Assembly: GCA_018267575.1 (NCBI GenBank)
Contig: JAFDYF010000037.1
Span: 1 to 57,238, forward strand
Length of the DNA stretch: 57,238 bases
Direction of reading: 5' to 3'
Source of the DNA: Bacteroidota bacterium
GTDB taxonomy: Bacteria > Bacteroidota > Bacteroidia > Chitinophagales > Chitinophagaceae
Every line of letters starts with the position of its first letter. Position 1 is the stretch's first letter. Below, in pieces: positions 7,509-17,169 of this stretch. The position numbers and the translations under genes are program-made. A model generated the notes under the pieces. It worked only from the letters and a program-made list of their open reading frames with translations. It was not told where the DNA came from and made no database searches.

Positions 7509-7538
7509 AAAAGCAACAGGATCCCCACAAACTTAATC

Positions 7539-10238
7539 TTATTTTTTTATGCTGAAATGATAAACCCCCGATCCCAATTCGATTTTCAGATAATCATTTT
7601 CTTTTTCCCCTACCTTAATGTCAGCATCCGATGAAAGGGGCTTGCTATTTTCAGATACCGCGTTTGCGCTGGAAGCGGGAAGGAAAACAGTGGCACTTGT
7701 GTTAGCCGGTATTTCTACATCCATTCTGATACTGTCACCCACTATTTCCCAGGCGTTGCTGAGTGTTCCATAATAGGTTTCCAAACTAGCGGAAGCATTC
7801 GTGAACCGGCCACCAATATGGGGCTGAATTTTGATATGCTTATAGCCGGGGCCATCCTCATAAGTATCGAGGCCAACCATTTTCCGGTAAAGCCAATCCC
7901 CAATTGCACCATAAGCGTAATGGTTGAATGAATTCATGGAAGGCGTTTGGAAACTACCATCTGGCTTGATGCCGTCCCAACGCTCCCAAATAGTGGTCGC
8001 TCCCATTTTTACTGGGTATAACCAAGAGGGATAATCATCCTGCAGCAAAAGTTTGTAGGCGATATCATCATAACCGAAACGGGTAAGCACATGGCTGATA
8101 TAGGAGGCGCCTAAAAAACCAGTAGTAATATGATAATCGTAGTCTTTGATATTGTCCACCAGTCGTTGTGCAGCTTGCGCTCTCATCGTTTCTGGCAGCA
8201 TATCAAATTGTAGCGCCAGCACATAGGCCGTTTGGGTTCCTGATATCAGCCTGCCATTTGGCGTCACATATTCTTTTAGATAAGCATCTTTGATTTTTTT
8301 CAAAAGGGCTGTATAAAAAGCCACATCTTCATCTCGACCCAACACTTTTGCCGCATTAATAACCAACTGTGTTGAATATGCGTAGAATGACTGTGCAATT
8401 AAATATTTATCGGTAACGGCCGACCGACCGTCATTGTCATCTGCAGGGCGATAAAACAACCAATCGCCAAAGTGGAAACCCGTATTCCATAAATCGTTTT
8501 TGCTTTTATTGGTCATATAGCCAACCCATGCTTTCATACTGGCATATTGTTGCTCCAGTATCCTTTTATCACCATATGCGAGATACATGTTCCACGGCAC
8601 AATCGTTGCAACGTCCGCCCAGCCTGTAGACCCAGCAGCACCCTCGCCCAATACATTGGGAATCACAAACGGCACATTGCCATTCGCCAGCTGATCGGCA
8701 GCCACATCCTTTAGCCATTTCGCAAAAAAATTATCTACGTTCATATTGAAAGAAGCGGTTCTGGAAAATACTTGTGCATCGCCAGCCCAACCCAAACGTT
8801 CGTCCCTTTGTGGACAATCGGTTGGCACATCCAGAAAATTACCTTTTTGTCCCCATTGAATATTGTGTTGAAGCTGATTGACCAATGGGTTCGAACATTT
8901 AAAAGTACCAGTGGTTTGCATATCTGAATAAATAGCCACTGCGGTAAAGTTCTCGGGGGTTATCTCACCAGGATATCCTTCCAACTTTATAAACCGAAAG
9001 CCGTGCCAAGTGAAATGTGGTTCAAAAACTTCTACTTCCCCGCCCTTGAGGATATAGATATCCTGTGCTTTGGCCGCACGCAGGTTTTCTGTATAAAAAT
9101 TCCCTGCCTTATCCAAGACCTCTGCATGTGAAACAATGATTTTATCACCAGCATTACCTTTTACTTTCAACCTTACCCACCCAACCAAGTTCTGCCCAAA
9201 ATCGATGACCTGTTCCCCTTTTGGGGTTTTAAAAATACGGATAGGCTTAAAGGTTTCATGCTTCCGCACTGGTTCGCTCCTGCTGGCAATAAGATTGTCA
9301 TAGCCAAAATTGCCGAGTTTTACCCCGCTCCAGTTTTTGTCATCATAGCCGGGCAATGCCCAACCCTTTTTTTCCAATCTGGCATCGATGGTTTCGCCAT
9401 CATAAATTTCTGAACTGATGATGGATCCGGTGCTGGATTTCCAACTTTCATCAGTTACGATGGTTTCCGAGCTGCCATCAGTGTAACGGATTCGCAACTG
9501 CATCAAAAAGGAAATATCCCTTCCATACAGATTATGGTTGCCACTCCACACTAGAAAGCCACGATACCAGCCATTTCCTAAAGTGGCGCTGATGGCATTC
9601 TTCCCATTTTGTAATATTCTGGTCACATCATATGTCTGATAAAGCAAGCGCTTTTGGTATGCGGTCCAGCCGGGTGTAAGATAGGCATCACCGATACGAT
9701 GCCCATTTATATGGGCTTCATACAAGCCATGTGCGGTAATATAAGCAGTAGCGGAGCTGATCTTTTTATTGGCTGAAAACTCTTTTCGCATTAGGGGGCT
9801 CTGGCGCAATATAGAATCCTCGGTATAACCGGGTTCGATCCATTGGGCTTTCCATTCGCTCTTATCGAGGAATGCAGTCCGAAAATAAGCAGGGGCACTC
9901 CATGAGGAAACTTTGCCTTCATTGTCCCAAACACGCACCTGCCAGGTGTATTTTGTTTCTGACTGTAAAGGGATGCCCGCATAAGGAACCTGAATTGATT
10001 GATTGGACATTACCTTACCACTGCCCCAAACTGTTGATTTGCCTGAAACCATTTTTATTTCATAGGCGGTTTGCAAAATATTCCTTTTATCACCAGCCAA
10101 TTGCCAACTAAATCGGGGTGTTGACATATCCAACCCAATTGGATTGGATAAATTTTCAGTGAGTAAATGTTGTACTTTGACTTGGGCAAACGTAAAACTC
10201 GATAAAAAAAGCAGACTCAGTACGATGGTTTTCCGCAT
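7539..10238 (-). CDS. Secreted alpha-L-rhamnosidase, GH78
   Basis: The protein starts MRKTIVLSLLFLSSFTFAQ, a clear Sec signal, so I use the ATG at 10238 rather than a GTG eight codons upstream. It has 899 residues, the length of multidomain GH78 enzymes. An N-terminal beta-sandwich (LSNPIGLDMSTPRFSWQL) is followed by the catalytic toroid with DCPQRDERLGWAGDAQVF, holding the acid residue, and TIWERWDG, holding the probable base Glu, and a C-terminal beta domain. It releases terminal L-rhamnose from plant glycans or glycosides in the periplasm. It is transcribed alone and is not in a recognisable polysaccharide-utilisation locus; no SusC/SusD pair is near. Confidence 0.9.
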   Translation of the reverse strand: MRKTIVLSLLFLSSFTFAQVKVQHLLTENLSNPIGLDMSTPRFSWQLAGDKRNILQTAYEIKMVSGKSTVWGSGKVMSNQSIQVPYAGIPLQSETKYTWQVRVWDNEGKVSSWSAPAYFRTAFLDKSEWKAQWIEPGYTEDSILRQSPLMRKEFSANKKISSATAYITAHGLYEAHINGHRIGDAYLTPGWTAYQKRLLYQTYDVTRILQNGKNAISATLGNGWYRGFLVWSGNHNLYGRDISFLMQLRIRYTDGSSETIVTDESWKSSTGSIISSEIYDGETIDARLEKKGWALPGYDDKNWSGVKLGNFGYDNLIASRSEPVRKHETFKPIRIFKTPKGEQVIDFGQNLVGWVRLKVKGNAGDKIIVSHAEVLDKAGNFYTENLRAAKAQDIYILKGGEVEVFEPHFTWHGFRFIKLEGYPGEITPENFTAVAIYSDMQTTGTFKCSNPLVNQLQHNIQWGQKGNFLDVPTDCPQRDERLGWAGDAQVFSRTASFNMNVDNFFAKWLKDVAADQLANGNVPFVIPNVLGEGAAGSTGWADVATIVPWNMYLAYGDKRILEQQYASMKAWVGYMTNKSKNDLWNTGFHFGDWLFYRPADDNDGRSAVTDKYLIAQSFYAYSTQLVINAAKVLGRDEDVAFYTALLKKIKDAYLKEYVTPNGRLISGTQTAYVLALQFDMLPETMRAQAAQRLVDNIKDYDYHITTGFLGASYISHVLTRFGYDDIAYKLLLQDDYPSWLYPVKMGATTIWERWDGIKPDGSFQTPSMNSFNHYAYGAIGDWLYRKMVGLDTYEDGPGYKHIKIQPHIGGRFTNASASLETYYGTLSNAWEIVGDSIRMDVEIPANTSATVFLPASSANAVSENSKPLSSDADIKVGEKENDYLKIELGSGVYHFSIKK

Positions 10239-10373
10239 GGCAAAAATTTTAAAAATGGTCACATAAAGTTAGTGCTTAGCTTTATGAACCCTATCCTGCA
10301 CAGTCCTGATTTTTAATTAAGGTTAAATGCGTATAACCAATCTTAAAATGGTTCATTGCTCGTTGCATCTTCC

Positions 10374-10381
10374 TAAATTTG
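10374..10381 (+). promoter_or_regulatory. Probable -7 element of the alcohol dehydrogenase gene
   Basis: TAAATTTG matches the Bacteroidota -7 consensus TAnnTTTG. It is 17 bp before the ATG, giving a very short leader. No good TTTG is found at the expected -33 spacing. Confidence 0.4.
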
Positions 10382-10398
10382 CTGCTTAATTTAAAAAA

Positions 10399-11550
10399 AT
10401 GATAGACTTTAATATTATACGCCAGTACAATTTCCCAACAATCATCCGTTTTGGTGCTGGTGCCGTGAACGAACTGCCAGCTCATCTGAAATCAAACGGT
10501 CTAACGCAACCGTTGATGGTTACCGATCCCATGGTGGCTCAATTGCCCTTTTTTAAAAATATAAAAGACAGTCTTGCTTCAAAATCAATTTCCGTTGAAG
10601 TATTTTCTGACATACATAAAAACCCCGTGAAGACGGATGTGCTGAAAGGTGGTGAAGTTTTCTACGCCACAAAAAGGGATTGTATCATTGGTATTGGCGG
10701 CGGGGCGGCCATGGACGTGGCTAGGGCCATCGCTTTACGTATCAACCATCATCGCGACTTATTCGATTATGACGACCTGATTGGTGGAGATCAATATGTG
10801 ACCGAGGATGTTCCTTATTTTATAACCATCCCCACTACCAGTGGAACAGGTAGCGAAGTGGGCAGGAGTGCCATCATCTCTGAAGATGAGACCCATCGGA
10901 AAAGAATTCTTTTCTCCCCAAAATTATTGGCGAAAATTGTATTTGCAGACCCATTGTTGACAATGGATTTGCCGCCTTTTATTACTGCAGCAACCGGTAT
11001 GGATGCACTTACCCATAATATGGAAGCCTTTCTGGCTAAAGGGTTTCACCCGATGGCTGATGGCATTGCCTTGGAAGGGATCTCTCTGATCAATAGATCC
11101 ATCGAAGCAGCCGTGAACAAGCCTGCATTAGAAGCAAGAAGCTATATGATGATTGCTTCCTTGATGGGTGCTGTTGCTTTCCAAAAAGGATTGGGTGTGG
11201 TGCATTCGCTGGCACATCCACTTTCCTCTTTATTGGATACGCATCATGGTTTGGCAAATGCGGTGAACCTTCCTTATGGTATGGGTTATAATATCAGTGG
11301 CTTTGAAGAACGATTTAAAAAAATGGCTAGAGCCATGGAATTAAAAGAAGAAACTGGGGAAGCCGTTGTAAAACATCTTTTTGACTTGAACAAGCAGATT
11401 GGCATGCCTGAGAAACTTGGTGCTGTTGGTGTGAAGCAGGAGCATATTGAAACATTGTCTGATCTCGCTTTTGCCGATTTTTGTCACCCCAACAACCCAA
11501 AACCAGTTAGCAGGGAAGATTTTAAGAAACTTTATCAGGAGGCATTATAA
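10399..11550 (+). CDS. Iron-containing alcohol dehydrogenase (group III)
   Basis: The 383-residue protein has the glycine-rich NAD(P) site GIGGGAAMDVARAIA, the TTSGTGSEV segment, and the metal ligands of Fe-ADHs in GMDALTHNMEAF (Asp and His), GVVHSLAHPL and DTHHGLANA. It would interconvert an alcohol and an aldehyde in the cytoplasm. The next gene downstream, on the same strand after 55 bp, encodes an amidase/aldehyde-dehydrogenase fusion. Together they could carry alcohol to aldehyde to acid, but the substrate cannot be named. The fold is certain; the metal and substrate are inferred from the family. Confidence 0.88.
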   Translation: MIDFNIIRQYNFPTIIRFGAGAVNELPAHLKSNGLTQPLMVTDPMVAQLPFFKNIKDSLASKSISVEVFSDIHKNPVKTDVLKGGEVFYATKRDCIIGIGGGAAMDVARAIALRINHHRDLFDYDDLIGGDQYVTEDVPYFITIPTTSGTGSEVGRSAIISEDETHRKRILFSPKLLAKIVFADPLLTMDLPPFITAATGMDALTHNMEAFLAKGFHPMADGIALEGISLINRSIEAAVNKPALEARSYMMIASLMGAVAFQKGLGVVHSLAHPLSSLLDTHHGLANAVNLPYGMGYNISGFEERFKKMARAMELKEETGEAVVKHLFDLNKQIGMPEKLGAVGVKQEHIETLSDLAFADFCHPNNPKPVSREDFKKLYQEAL

Positions 11551-11605
11551 AGGATACTTAGGTCTTTGGTAGAGTAATACAACCTTGGTTAAAAATATGG
11601 ATTGA

Positions 11606-13687
11606 ATGAAAAAAAGAATTGGGATCAGCTATACCAAAAGCAGTTTTCAGAATTATTGGGATTGGTTTACTAAGTCAGATTTGCAAAACGATATGGAATT
11701 GGTTGAGTTATCGTTCGAAAAAAACAATGTGCAGGATATCCTAAGCTGCGATGCTTTTGTACTTACGGGTGGCATTGATATTGAACCCTCCTTTTATGGG
11801 GAAAATGCTGATTATGAAAACCGACCCGACCGTTTTCAAACTGACCGCGATTTATATGAGCAACAAATTTTTGAGTACTCGCAAAAACAAAAACTCCCTT
11901 TGCTCGGCATCTGTAGGGGAATGCAGCATGTAAACGTGTTGATGGGCGGCAAGCTGGTGCAGGATCTCGGAGAGTTGAACGAAATACATAAAAAGGAAGA
12001 AGCGGATAAGCTCCATGAAGTGAAAGTGGAAAAGAATTCTATGCTCAATGAAATTACCCAATCTTCCATTGGCAATATCAATAGTGCGCACCACCAGGCC
12101 ATCGATCCGAATGCATTGGGCGAAAATCTGATGATCAGTGCTCGTTCACATTCTGCGGATGCTACTATTGAGGGTATCGAACTCAAAGACAAAAAGGATA
12201 AAGCATTTATGCTTTGTGTGCAATGGCATCCAGAAAGAATGGAAGGAAAAGAAGAAAGCCCCTTCTCCAAAAATATTAAAGAGCGGTTTTTACAAGAAAT
12301 TAGAAAAACAAACATGAACAAATTATCGGTAATCAACCCAGCTACAGAAGAAACGATTGCCACTTTGAATGTGGATAGTAGGCAAAGCATTGATGAAAAA
12401 TTTAAATTGCTAAAGGCAGCACAGCCTGCATGGGCGGCTTTACCACTGAAAGAAAGAATCAACTGCATCAAAAGGTTTTATGACTTGTTGGACACCCATA
12501 AAGACGAATTGGCCAAAACCCTAACCAATGAAATGGGCAAGCCTCTTCAACAATCCTATAACGAATTGAATGGGGCTCGTGGTCGGATCCTCTTTTTTAT
12601 AGAAAATGCCGAAAAATGGTTGAAGGATGAATGGATCAACACAGAAGGAGCTACTAAAGAAAAAATATCTTACGAACCTTTAGGTGTTATCGGCAATATT
12701 TCTGCATGGAACTACCCTTATCTGGTTGGTGTCAATGTTTTTATTCCTGCTCTCATCGGCGGGAATGCGGTATTTTATAAACCATCCGAATACACGGCAT
12801 TAACGGGCATCCATATCCAAAAACTTTTGTACCAAGCGGGACTGGTGGAAAACTGTTTAGAGCTGGCCATCGGCAAAGGCGATGTGGGTGGCTTGTTGCT
12901 GGAACTTCCTTTGAACGGATATTATTTTACCGGATCATACCGCACCGGCAAACATATTGCCGAAAAAGTGGCGCATAAACTGGTCCCCTGCCAGTTGGAA
13001 CTCGGTGGCAAAGACCCGATGTATGTGATGGATGATGTGGAAAATATTGAGCAAGTGGCCGCCGCTGCATTGGAAGGCGTGATCTATAATAATGGACAAA
13101 GTTGCTGTGCGGTAGAAAGGATTTATGTGCATGAGAAAATATACGACCCATTTGTTGCCAGCTATGTGGAACAGGCTAAAAAGCTGGTAATCGGCAACCC
13201 TTTGGATAAGGCAACAGAAATTGGTGCCATTAGTAGAAAGGAACAGATTGATTTTTTACAAAATCAGATGGATGATGCCAAACAAAAAGGGGCTACTCTT
13301 TTATATGGCGGCCGCAAGCTGGCTGGCAAAGGATATTTTTTGGAACCAGCGGTGCTTACCCATGTGAACCATGAGATGAAACTGATGAAGGAAGAGTCTT
13401 TTGGTCCTATTATCGGTATCCAAAAAGTAAAAGATGATGAAGAAGCGGTATCGCTGATGCAGGACACGGAATATGGATTAACGGCAGCCGTATATTCAAA
13501 AAGCTTTGAGCGGGCAGAAAAAATAATGAAGCAACTGAATACCGGAACGGTGTATTGGAACTGTTGCGATAGGGTAAGCGCTTCCTTGCCTTGGAGTGGC
13601 AGAAAACATTCCGGTTTGGGCAGCACTTTGTCGTACCAAGGAATCAGGGCCTTTGTGCAGCCGAAAGCATACCATATCCGCGGATAA
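11606..13687 (+). CDS. Class I glutamine amidotransferase (C26/PuuD-like) fused to NAD-dependent aldehyde dehydrogenase
   Basis: One uninterrupted frame of 693 residues joins two enzymes. Residues 1-236 are a gamma-glutamyl hydrolase of the C26/PuuD type: GGIDIEPSFYGE, Cys103 in GICRGMQH, and His208/Glu210 in QWHPE. From Met237 (MNKLSVINPATEE) a full-length aldehyde dehydrogenase follows, with GVIGNISAWNYP, Glu465 in LELGGK and Cys500 in NGQSC. The two functions are consecutive in putrescine degradation (PuuC makes gamma-glutamyl-GABA, PuuD removes the glutamyl group), though here the order in the chain is reversed. No linker separates them, and Met237 would be a normal ALDH start, so a lost stop codon or an assembly error must be considered. 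Confidence 0.82.
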   Translation: MKKRIGISYTKSSFQNYWDWFTKSDLQNDMELVELSFEKNNVQDILSCDAFVLTGGIDIEPSFYGENADYENRPDRFQTDRDLYEQQIFEYSQKQKLPLLGICRGMQHVNVLMGGKLVQDLGELNEIHKKEEADKLHEVKVEKNSMLNEITQSSIGNINSAHHQAIDPNALGENLMISARSHSADATIEGIELKDKKDKAFMLCVQWHPERMEGKEESPFSKNIKERFLQEIRKTNMNKLSVINPATEETIATLNVDSRQSIDEKFKLLKAAQPAWAALPLKERINCIKRFYDLLDTHKDELAKTLTNEMGKPLQQSYNELNGARGRILFFIENAEKWLKDEWINTEGATKEKISYEPLGVIGNISAWNYPYLVGVNVFIPALIGGNAVFYKPSEYTALTGIHIQKLLYQAGLVENCLELAIGKGDVGGLLLELPLNGYYFTGSYRTGKHIAEKVAHKLVPCQLELGGKDPMYVMDDVENIEQVAAAALEGVIYNNGQSCCAVERIYVHEKIYDPFVASYVEQAKKLVIGNPLDKATEIGAISRKEQIDFLQNQMDDAKQKGATLLYGGRKLAGKGYFLEPAVLTHVNHEMKLMKEESFGPIIGIQKVKDDEEAVSLMQDTEYGLTAAVYSKSFERAEKIMKQLNTGTVYWNCCDRVSASLPWSGRKHSGLGSTLSYQGIRAFVQPKAYHIRG

Positions 13688-13867
13688 TTTTATTGTGGCA
13701 TTGCATCATCGTAGCTATGCCATTGAAAGTGCGTTTCTATTATTCGGGGACAGACAAACGGATGCCCCGTCAAGGCAATGTGGCTACAATACCAGAAAGG
13801 CTATTAAAAGCCTTGGCATCAGCTCACAATTAATTATTGTATTTTTACCATCCTTAAATAATTTTTA

Positions 13868-14962
13868 ATGAGTATACCACAACAAAGACCACTTATCGGT
13901 ATCACTACTGGCGATGTGAATGGCATTGGGATCGAACTGATCATCAAAACGTTTAGCGACCATCGTGTTCTTGAATTATGCACACCCATTGTGTTTGCTT
14001 CCAATAAGGTCATCAACTTTTACCGCAAGGCCATAACGGATAGCAATTTCAATTATCAAAGCATCAAAGATTTCAGTCGGATCAGCCATAAACAGGTAAA
14101 TATTTTTAACTGTTACGAAGAAGAAGTGGCTATTACTCCCGGTCAGCTTACGGAGATAGGCGGTCAATATGCAGTGAAATCATTGATCGCAGCTACCGAA
14201 GCTTTGAGGGATAAAAAATTACATGGACTCGTTACGGCACCAATCCATAAAAAAAACACACAGTCAAAGGATTTTGATTTTACTGGGCACACCCCATTCC
14301 TTAAATATAGTTTCAAAGCAAACGATGTGTTGATGCTGATGACTGCCGAGAATTTCAAAGTGGGATTGGTAACTGAGCATGTACCAATCAGTGAAGTGGC
14401 TAAATATATTACCCGCGAAGCCATTATTTCCAAGTTGAATATTTTGAAAGATAGCCTAATCAAGGATTTTGGTATCGACAAACCCAAAATTGCCGTTTTG
14501 GGGCTCAACCCACATGCGGGTGATGAGGGACTGATTGGGAAAGAAGAAGAGGAAATCATCAAACCAGCTATTAAGGATGCCAAACATAATATGATGGTAT
14601 TTGGTCCTTATAGTGCAGATGCTTTTTTTGCACGTAACCAACAACAGAAATTTGATGCGGTACTAGCGATGTACCATGACCAGGGTTTGATCCCTTTCAA
14701 ATCACTAGCAATCGGGGAAGGGGTTAACTATACCGCTGGTTTGCCCGCAGTGAGAACCTCACCAGATCATGGCACTGCTTTTGATATTGCTGGAAAAAAC
14801 AAGGCCGATGCATCCTCTTTTCTGGCAGCGATCTACTCCTGTATTGATATTATCAACAATCGGCAAGAATATGAAGAGAACAGAAAAAACCCAATGAAGA
14901 AAGTGGCCCCAGCCATCCTCGCAAATGCAGTGGATGAGAAGATTGAGGAAAACGAAGGTTAG
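13868..14962 (+). CDS. pdxA: 4-hydroxythreonine-4-phosphate dehydrogenase
   Basis: The 364-residue protein has the PdxA signatures GITTGDVNGIGIELIIK at the N-terminus, LVTAPIHKK, and the three metal-binding histidines in FTGHTPFL, GLNPHAGDEG and AMYHDQGLIPFK, plus RTSPDHGTAFDIAG. It oxidises 4-phosphohydroxy-L-threonine in pyridoxal 5'-phosphate synthesis, in the cytoplasm. Length fits bacterial PdxA. It is transcribed alone and ends at a strong bidirectional terminator facing rny. Confidence 0.95.
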   Translation: MSIPQQRPLIGITTGDVNGIGIELIIKTFSDHRVLELCTPIVFASNKVINFYRKAITDSNFNYQSIKDFSRISHKQVNIFNCYEEEVAITPGQLTEIGGQYAVKSLIAATEALRDKKLHGLVTAPIHKKNTQSKDFDFTGHTPFLKYSFKANDVLMLMTAENFKVGLVTEHVPISEVAKYITREAIISKLNILKDSLIKDFGIDKPKIAVLGLNPHAGDEGLIGKEEEEIIKPAIKDAKHNMMVFGPYSADAFFARNQQQKFDAVLAMYHDQGLIPFKSLAIGEGVNYTAGLPAVRTSPDHGTAFDIAGKNKADASSFLAAIYSCIDIINNRQEYEENRKNPMKKVAPAILANAVDEKIEENEG

Positions 14963-14987
14963 TTAATAAGCATATTGCATATAAAAG

Positions 14988-15026
14988 AAAAGGGATAGTC
15001 GTTTTCAATAGCGACTATCCCTTTTT
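14988..15026. terminator. Bidirectional terminator between pdxA and rny
   Basis: AAAGGGATAGTCG and CGACTATCCCTTT pair perfectly around a short loop. A-rich and T-rich flanks serve both strands, which suits the convergent pdxA and rny genes. Confidence 0.85.
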
Positions 15027-15049
15027 CTTTAAAGAATTATTTTTGATTA

Positions 15050-16615
15050 CTACCTCGCTACGTTGACCGCTCTTTTTTCCCTGATTACGGTAACCTTTAT
15101 TTGACCTGGGTAAGTCATCTCGGTTTGTATCTTTTGTGCAATCTCAAAACTGAGTTTAGCACTATCGTTGTCGGTAACTTTATCTGCTTCCACGATCACC
15201 CTCAATTCACGTCCTGCCTGTATGGCATAAGCTTTCTCAACCCCATTATAGCCCATGGCCAAGCTTTCCAGGTCTTTGATACGCTGCAGGTATTGCTGCA
15301 TGATTTCCCTTCTGGCACCGGGGCGAGCGCCACTGATGGCATCACAGGCCTGTACAACGGGTGAGATAACATACTGCATTTCCACCTCATCGTGGTGGGC
15401 ACCGATGGCATTCACCACAGCAGGGTTCTCGCCATATTTTTCTGCCAGCTTCATACCAAGCAATGCATGGCTCAACTCGGTTTCCTCATCAGGCACTTTT
15501 CCAATATCATGAAGAAGCCCGGCACGTTTTGCCAGTTTCACGTTCATGCCTAACTCAGCAGCCATGATGGCGCACAAATTGGCAACTTCCCGGCTATGCA
15601 TCAACAAATTTTGACCATAAGAAGAACGGAAGCGCATTTTGCCCACAATCCTTACCAGTTCCTTATGAAGCCCATGGATGCCCAATTCGATTACGGTACG
15701 CTCACCGATTTCCATCACTTGTTCCTCTATCTGGCGGCGGGTTTTTTCTACGATTTCCTCAATTCTTGCTGGGTGTATACGGCCATCTGCCACCAAACGT
15801 TGTAAGGAAAGTCTAGCTATCTCCCTTCTCAATGGGTCGAAAGATGAAAGTACAATTGCTTCTGGGGTATCGTCCACAATCAGGTCAACACCAGTAGCAG
15901 CTTCAATGGCCCGGATATTTCTTCCTTCACGTCCGATGATCTGCCCTTTGATTTCATCACTTTCAAGGTTGAAAACGGTGATGGAATTTTCAATGGCCTG
16001 TTCGGCGGCAGTGCGCTGGATACTTTGGATAATTATTTTCCTTGCTTCTTTGTTTGCCTTGAGTTTAGCCTCGTCAATAATTTCCTGTTGAATAGCCAAG
16101 GCCTGTGTCTGTGCTTCGTGTTTGAGGCTTTCGATCAGTTGCGCTTTGGCTTCCTCGGCAGTGAGGGCGGCAATTTTTTCCAGTCGGCGTATATGCTCCT
16201 CCTGATGTTTTTCCAGTTCGGTGCGTTTGTGATTTACCACTTCAATCTGGCGGTTCAGGTTTTCCTTGATGGCATCATTTTCCTTGGCCTGCCTATCCAG
16301 ATTTTCTACTTTTTGGTTAATGCTTTGCTCTTTTTGTTTAGCCCTCGTTTCTGTATCGCTTAACCTGCGGTTTCTTTCCAGAATTTCCTTGTCGTGCTCC
16401 GCTTTCAGTTGTACAAATTTTTCTTTGGCTTCGAGCAGTTTTTCTTTTTTTAGGTTTTCGGCTGTTGATTGGGCTTCCGAAATGATTTTGCTGGCATGTT
16501 GTTCAGCTTCTTCTAGTTTTTTCTCTGTGTTTTTTGTAAAAATCAGCTTTCCAGTAAGGATCCCAGCTCCTAGCGCGACCACTCCAATAATAACGTATAT
16601 CAGGGTTGCATCCAT
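15050..16615 (-). CDS. rny: Ribonuclease Y
   Basis: The 521-residue protein has an N-terminal membrane helix (about 4-25), a long charged coiled coil (about 30-200), a KH domain ([19 protein letters not shown]) and an HD domain with HSREVANLC and [12 protein letters not shown], followed by the conserved C-terminal region. This is the complete RNase Y architecture. It is a membrane-attached endoribonuclease that starts mRNA decay. It is the last gene of a minus-strand group with pheT, the coiled-coil gene and zapA, an order I know from other Bacteroidota. Confidence 0.95.
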   Translation of the reverse strand: MDATLIYVIIGVVALGAGILTGKLIFTKNTEKKLEEAEQHASKIISEAQSTAENLKKEKLLEAKEKFVQLKAEHDKEILERNRRLSDTETRAKQKEQSINQKVENLDRQAKENDAIKENLNRQIEVVNHKRTELEKHQEEHIRRLEKIAALTAEEAKAQLIESLKHEAQTQALAIQQEIIDEAKLKANKEARKIIIQSIQRTAAEQAIENSITVFNLESDEIKGQIIGREGRNIRAIEAATGVDLIVDDTPEAIVLSSFDPLRREIARLSLQRLVADGRIHPARIEEIVEKTRRQIEEQVMEIGERTVIELGIHGLHKELVRIVGKMRFRSSYGQNLLMHSREVANLCAIMAAELGMNVKLAKRAGLLHDIGKVPDEETELSHALLGMKLAEKYGENPAVVNAIGAHHDEVEMQYVISPVVQACDAISGARPGARREIMQQYLQRIKDLESLAMGYNGVEKAYAIQAGRELRVIVEADKVTDNDSAKLSFEIAQKIQTEMTYPGQIKVTVIREKRAVNVAR

Positions 16616-16657
16616 TAGATTTAAAGTTTAAAAAGTTCGAATTGTGATATTTAATAT

Positions 16658-16717
16658 CCACGCTTTGAGTTGCTTGGATATAGTCTTAGCGGACGAAGAT
16701 ACGGATTTACAGCGTGG
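16658..16717 (-). other. Structured leader between zapA and rny
   Basis: CCACGCT and AGCGTGG can pair over a 46-base loop, and beside the outer arm is a near-palindrome GATATTTAATATC. This could be part of the rny leader or a small RNA. The region is too short to be a normal 6S RNA, and the stem could be chance. Confidence 0.25.
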
Positions 16718-16740
16718 TTTTTAAGCGAAGGATGGAGAAA

Positions 16741-17031
16741 TCACAAAACCCGATCGAGCTGCTGTTCCATTTTTTTAAGGGTTTCCGCTAATTGGTTTCC
16801 GCCCATGGGGCTATTGCCCAGTTCACCTGGCTGGGTGGCATACCAAAGCAGCACCATGGCGATGTAGTCCTGGATATCCTTACCAGCAAATTGGGTTTTG
16901 AACTCGATGATTTTATCATTGATGGTCTTTAGTTTGGCCCGAACATCCTGTTCGTCATTGGGGTCGATCTTAATCCGGTAGCTACGGTCCGCAATTACAA
17001 TATTGATAGGCATCAGCTCTTGCATATTCAA
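16741..17031 (-). CDS. zapA: Cell division protein ZapA
   Basis: The 96-residue protein matches ZapA: INIVIADRSYRIKIDPNDEQDVRAK in the N-terminal domain, then the dimerising helix with AGKDIQDYIAMVLLWYA and a C-terminal coiled coil. ZapA bundles FtsZ filaments at mid-cell. The start may instead be Met3 or Met7 (MPINIVIA); I keep the longest. It lies between the coiled-coil gene and rny on the same strand. Two TTATCAACA words resembling DnaA boxes lie 17-36 bp upstream of this start. Confidence 0.85.
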   Translation of the reverse strand: MNMQELMPINIVIADRSYRIKIDPNDEQDVRAKLKTINDKIIEFKTQFAGKDIQDYIAMVLLWYATQPGELGNSPMGGNQLAETLKKMEQQLDRVL

Positions 17032-17047
17032 TTTTTTTTGTCTAAAT

Positions 17048-17067
17048 TTATCAACATATTATCAACA
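17048..17067. promoter_or_regulatory. Two tandem DnaA-box-like sites upstream of zapA
   Basis: TTATCAACA occurs twice, 11 bp apart, and each differs by one base from the DnaA box TTATCCACA. They overlap the likely zapA promoter, since the minus strand reads TAAATTTA here, close to TAnnTTTG. Confidence 0.35.
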
Positions 17068-17169
17068 GCATTGATTCTCAGACTGGTATCGCTTCAAAGT
17101 TAGGATAAGTTCGGTTCAAATTTTTTTATTTTCCGTTAATTAAAATCTGATAACCCTAAATAAAACACC

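Noticed and set aside
11836..12471. 211-codon minus-strand frame
   Set aside because: It is antisense to the amidotransferase part of the fusion; Ser/Leu/Phe-rich composition is a mirror of the real gene.
13591..13868. Plus-strand small frames overlapping the end of the aldehyde dehydrogenase
   Set aside because: They are shifted-frame continuations into the pdxA promoter without coding features.
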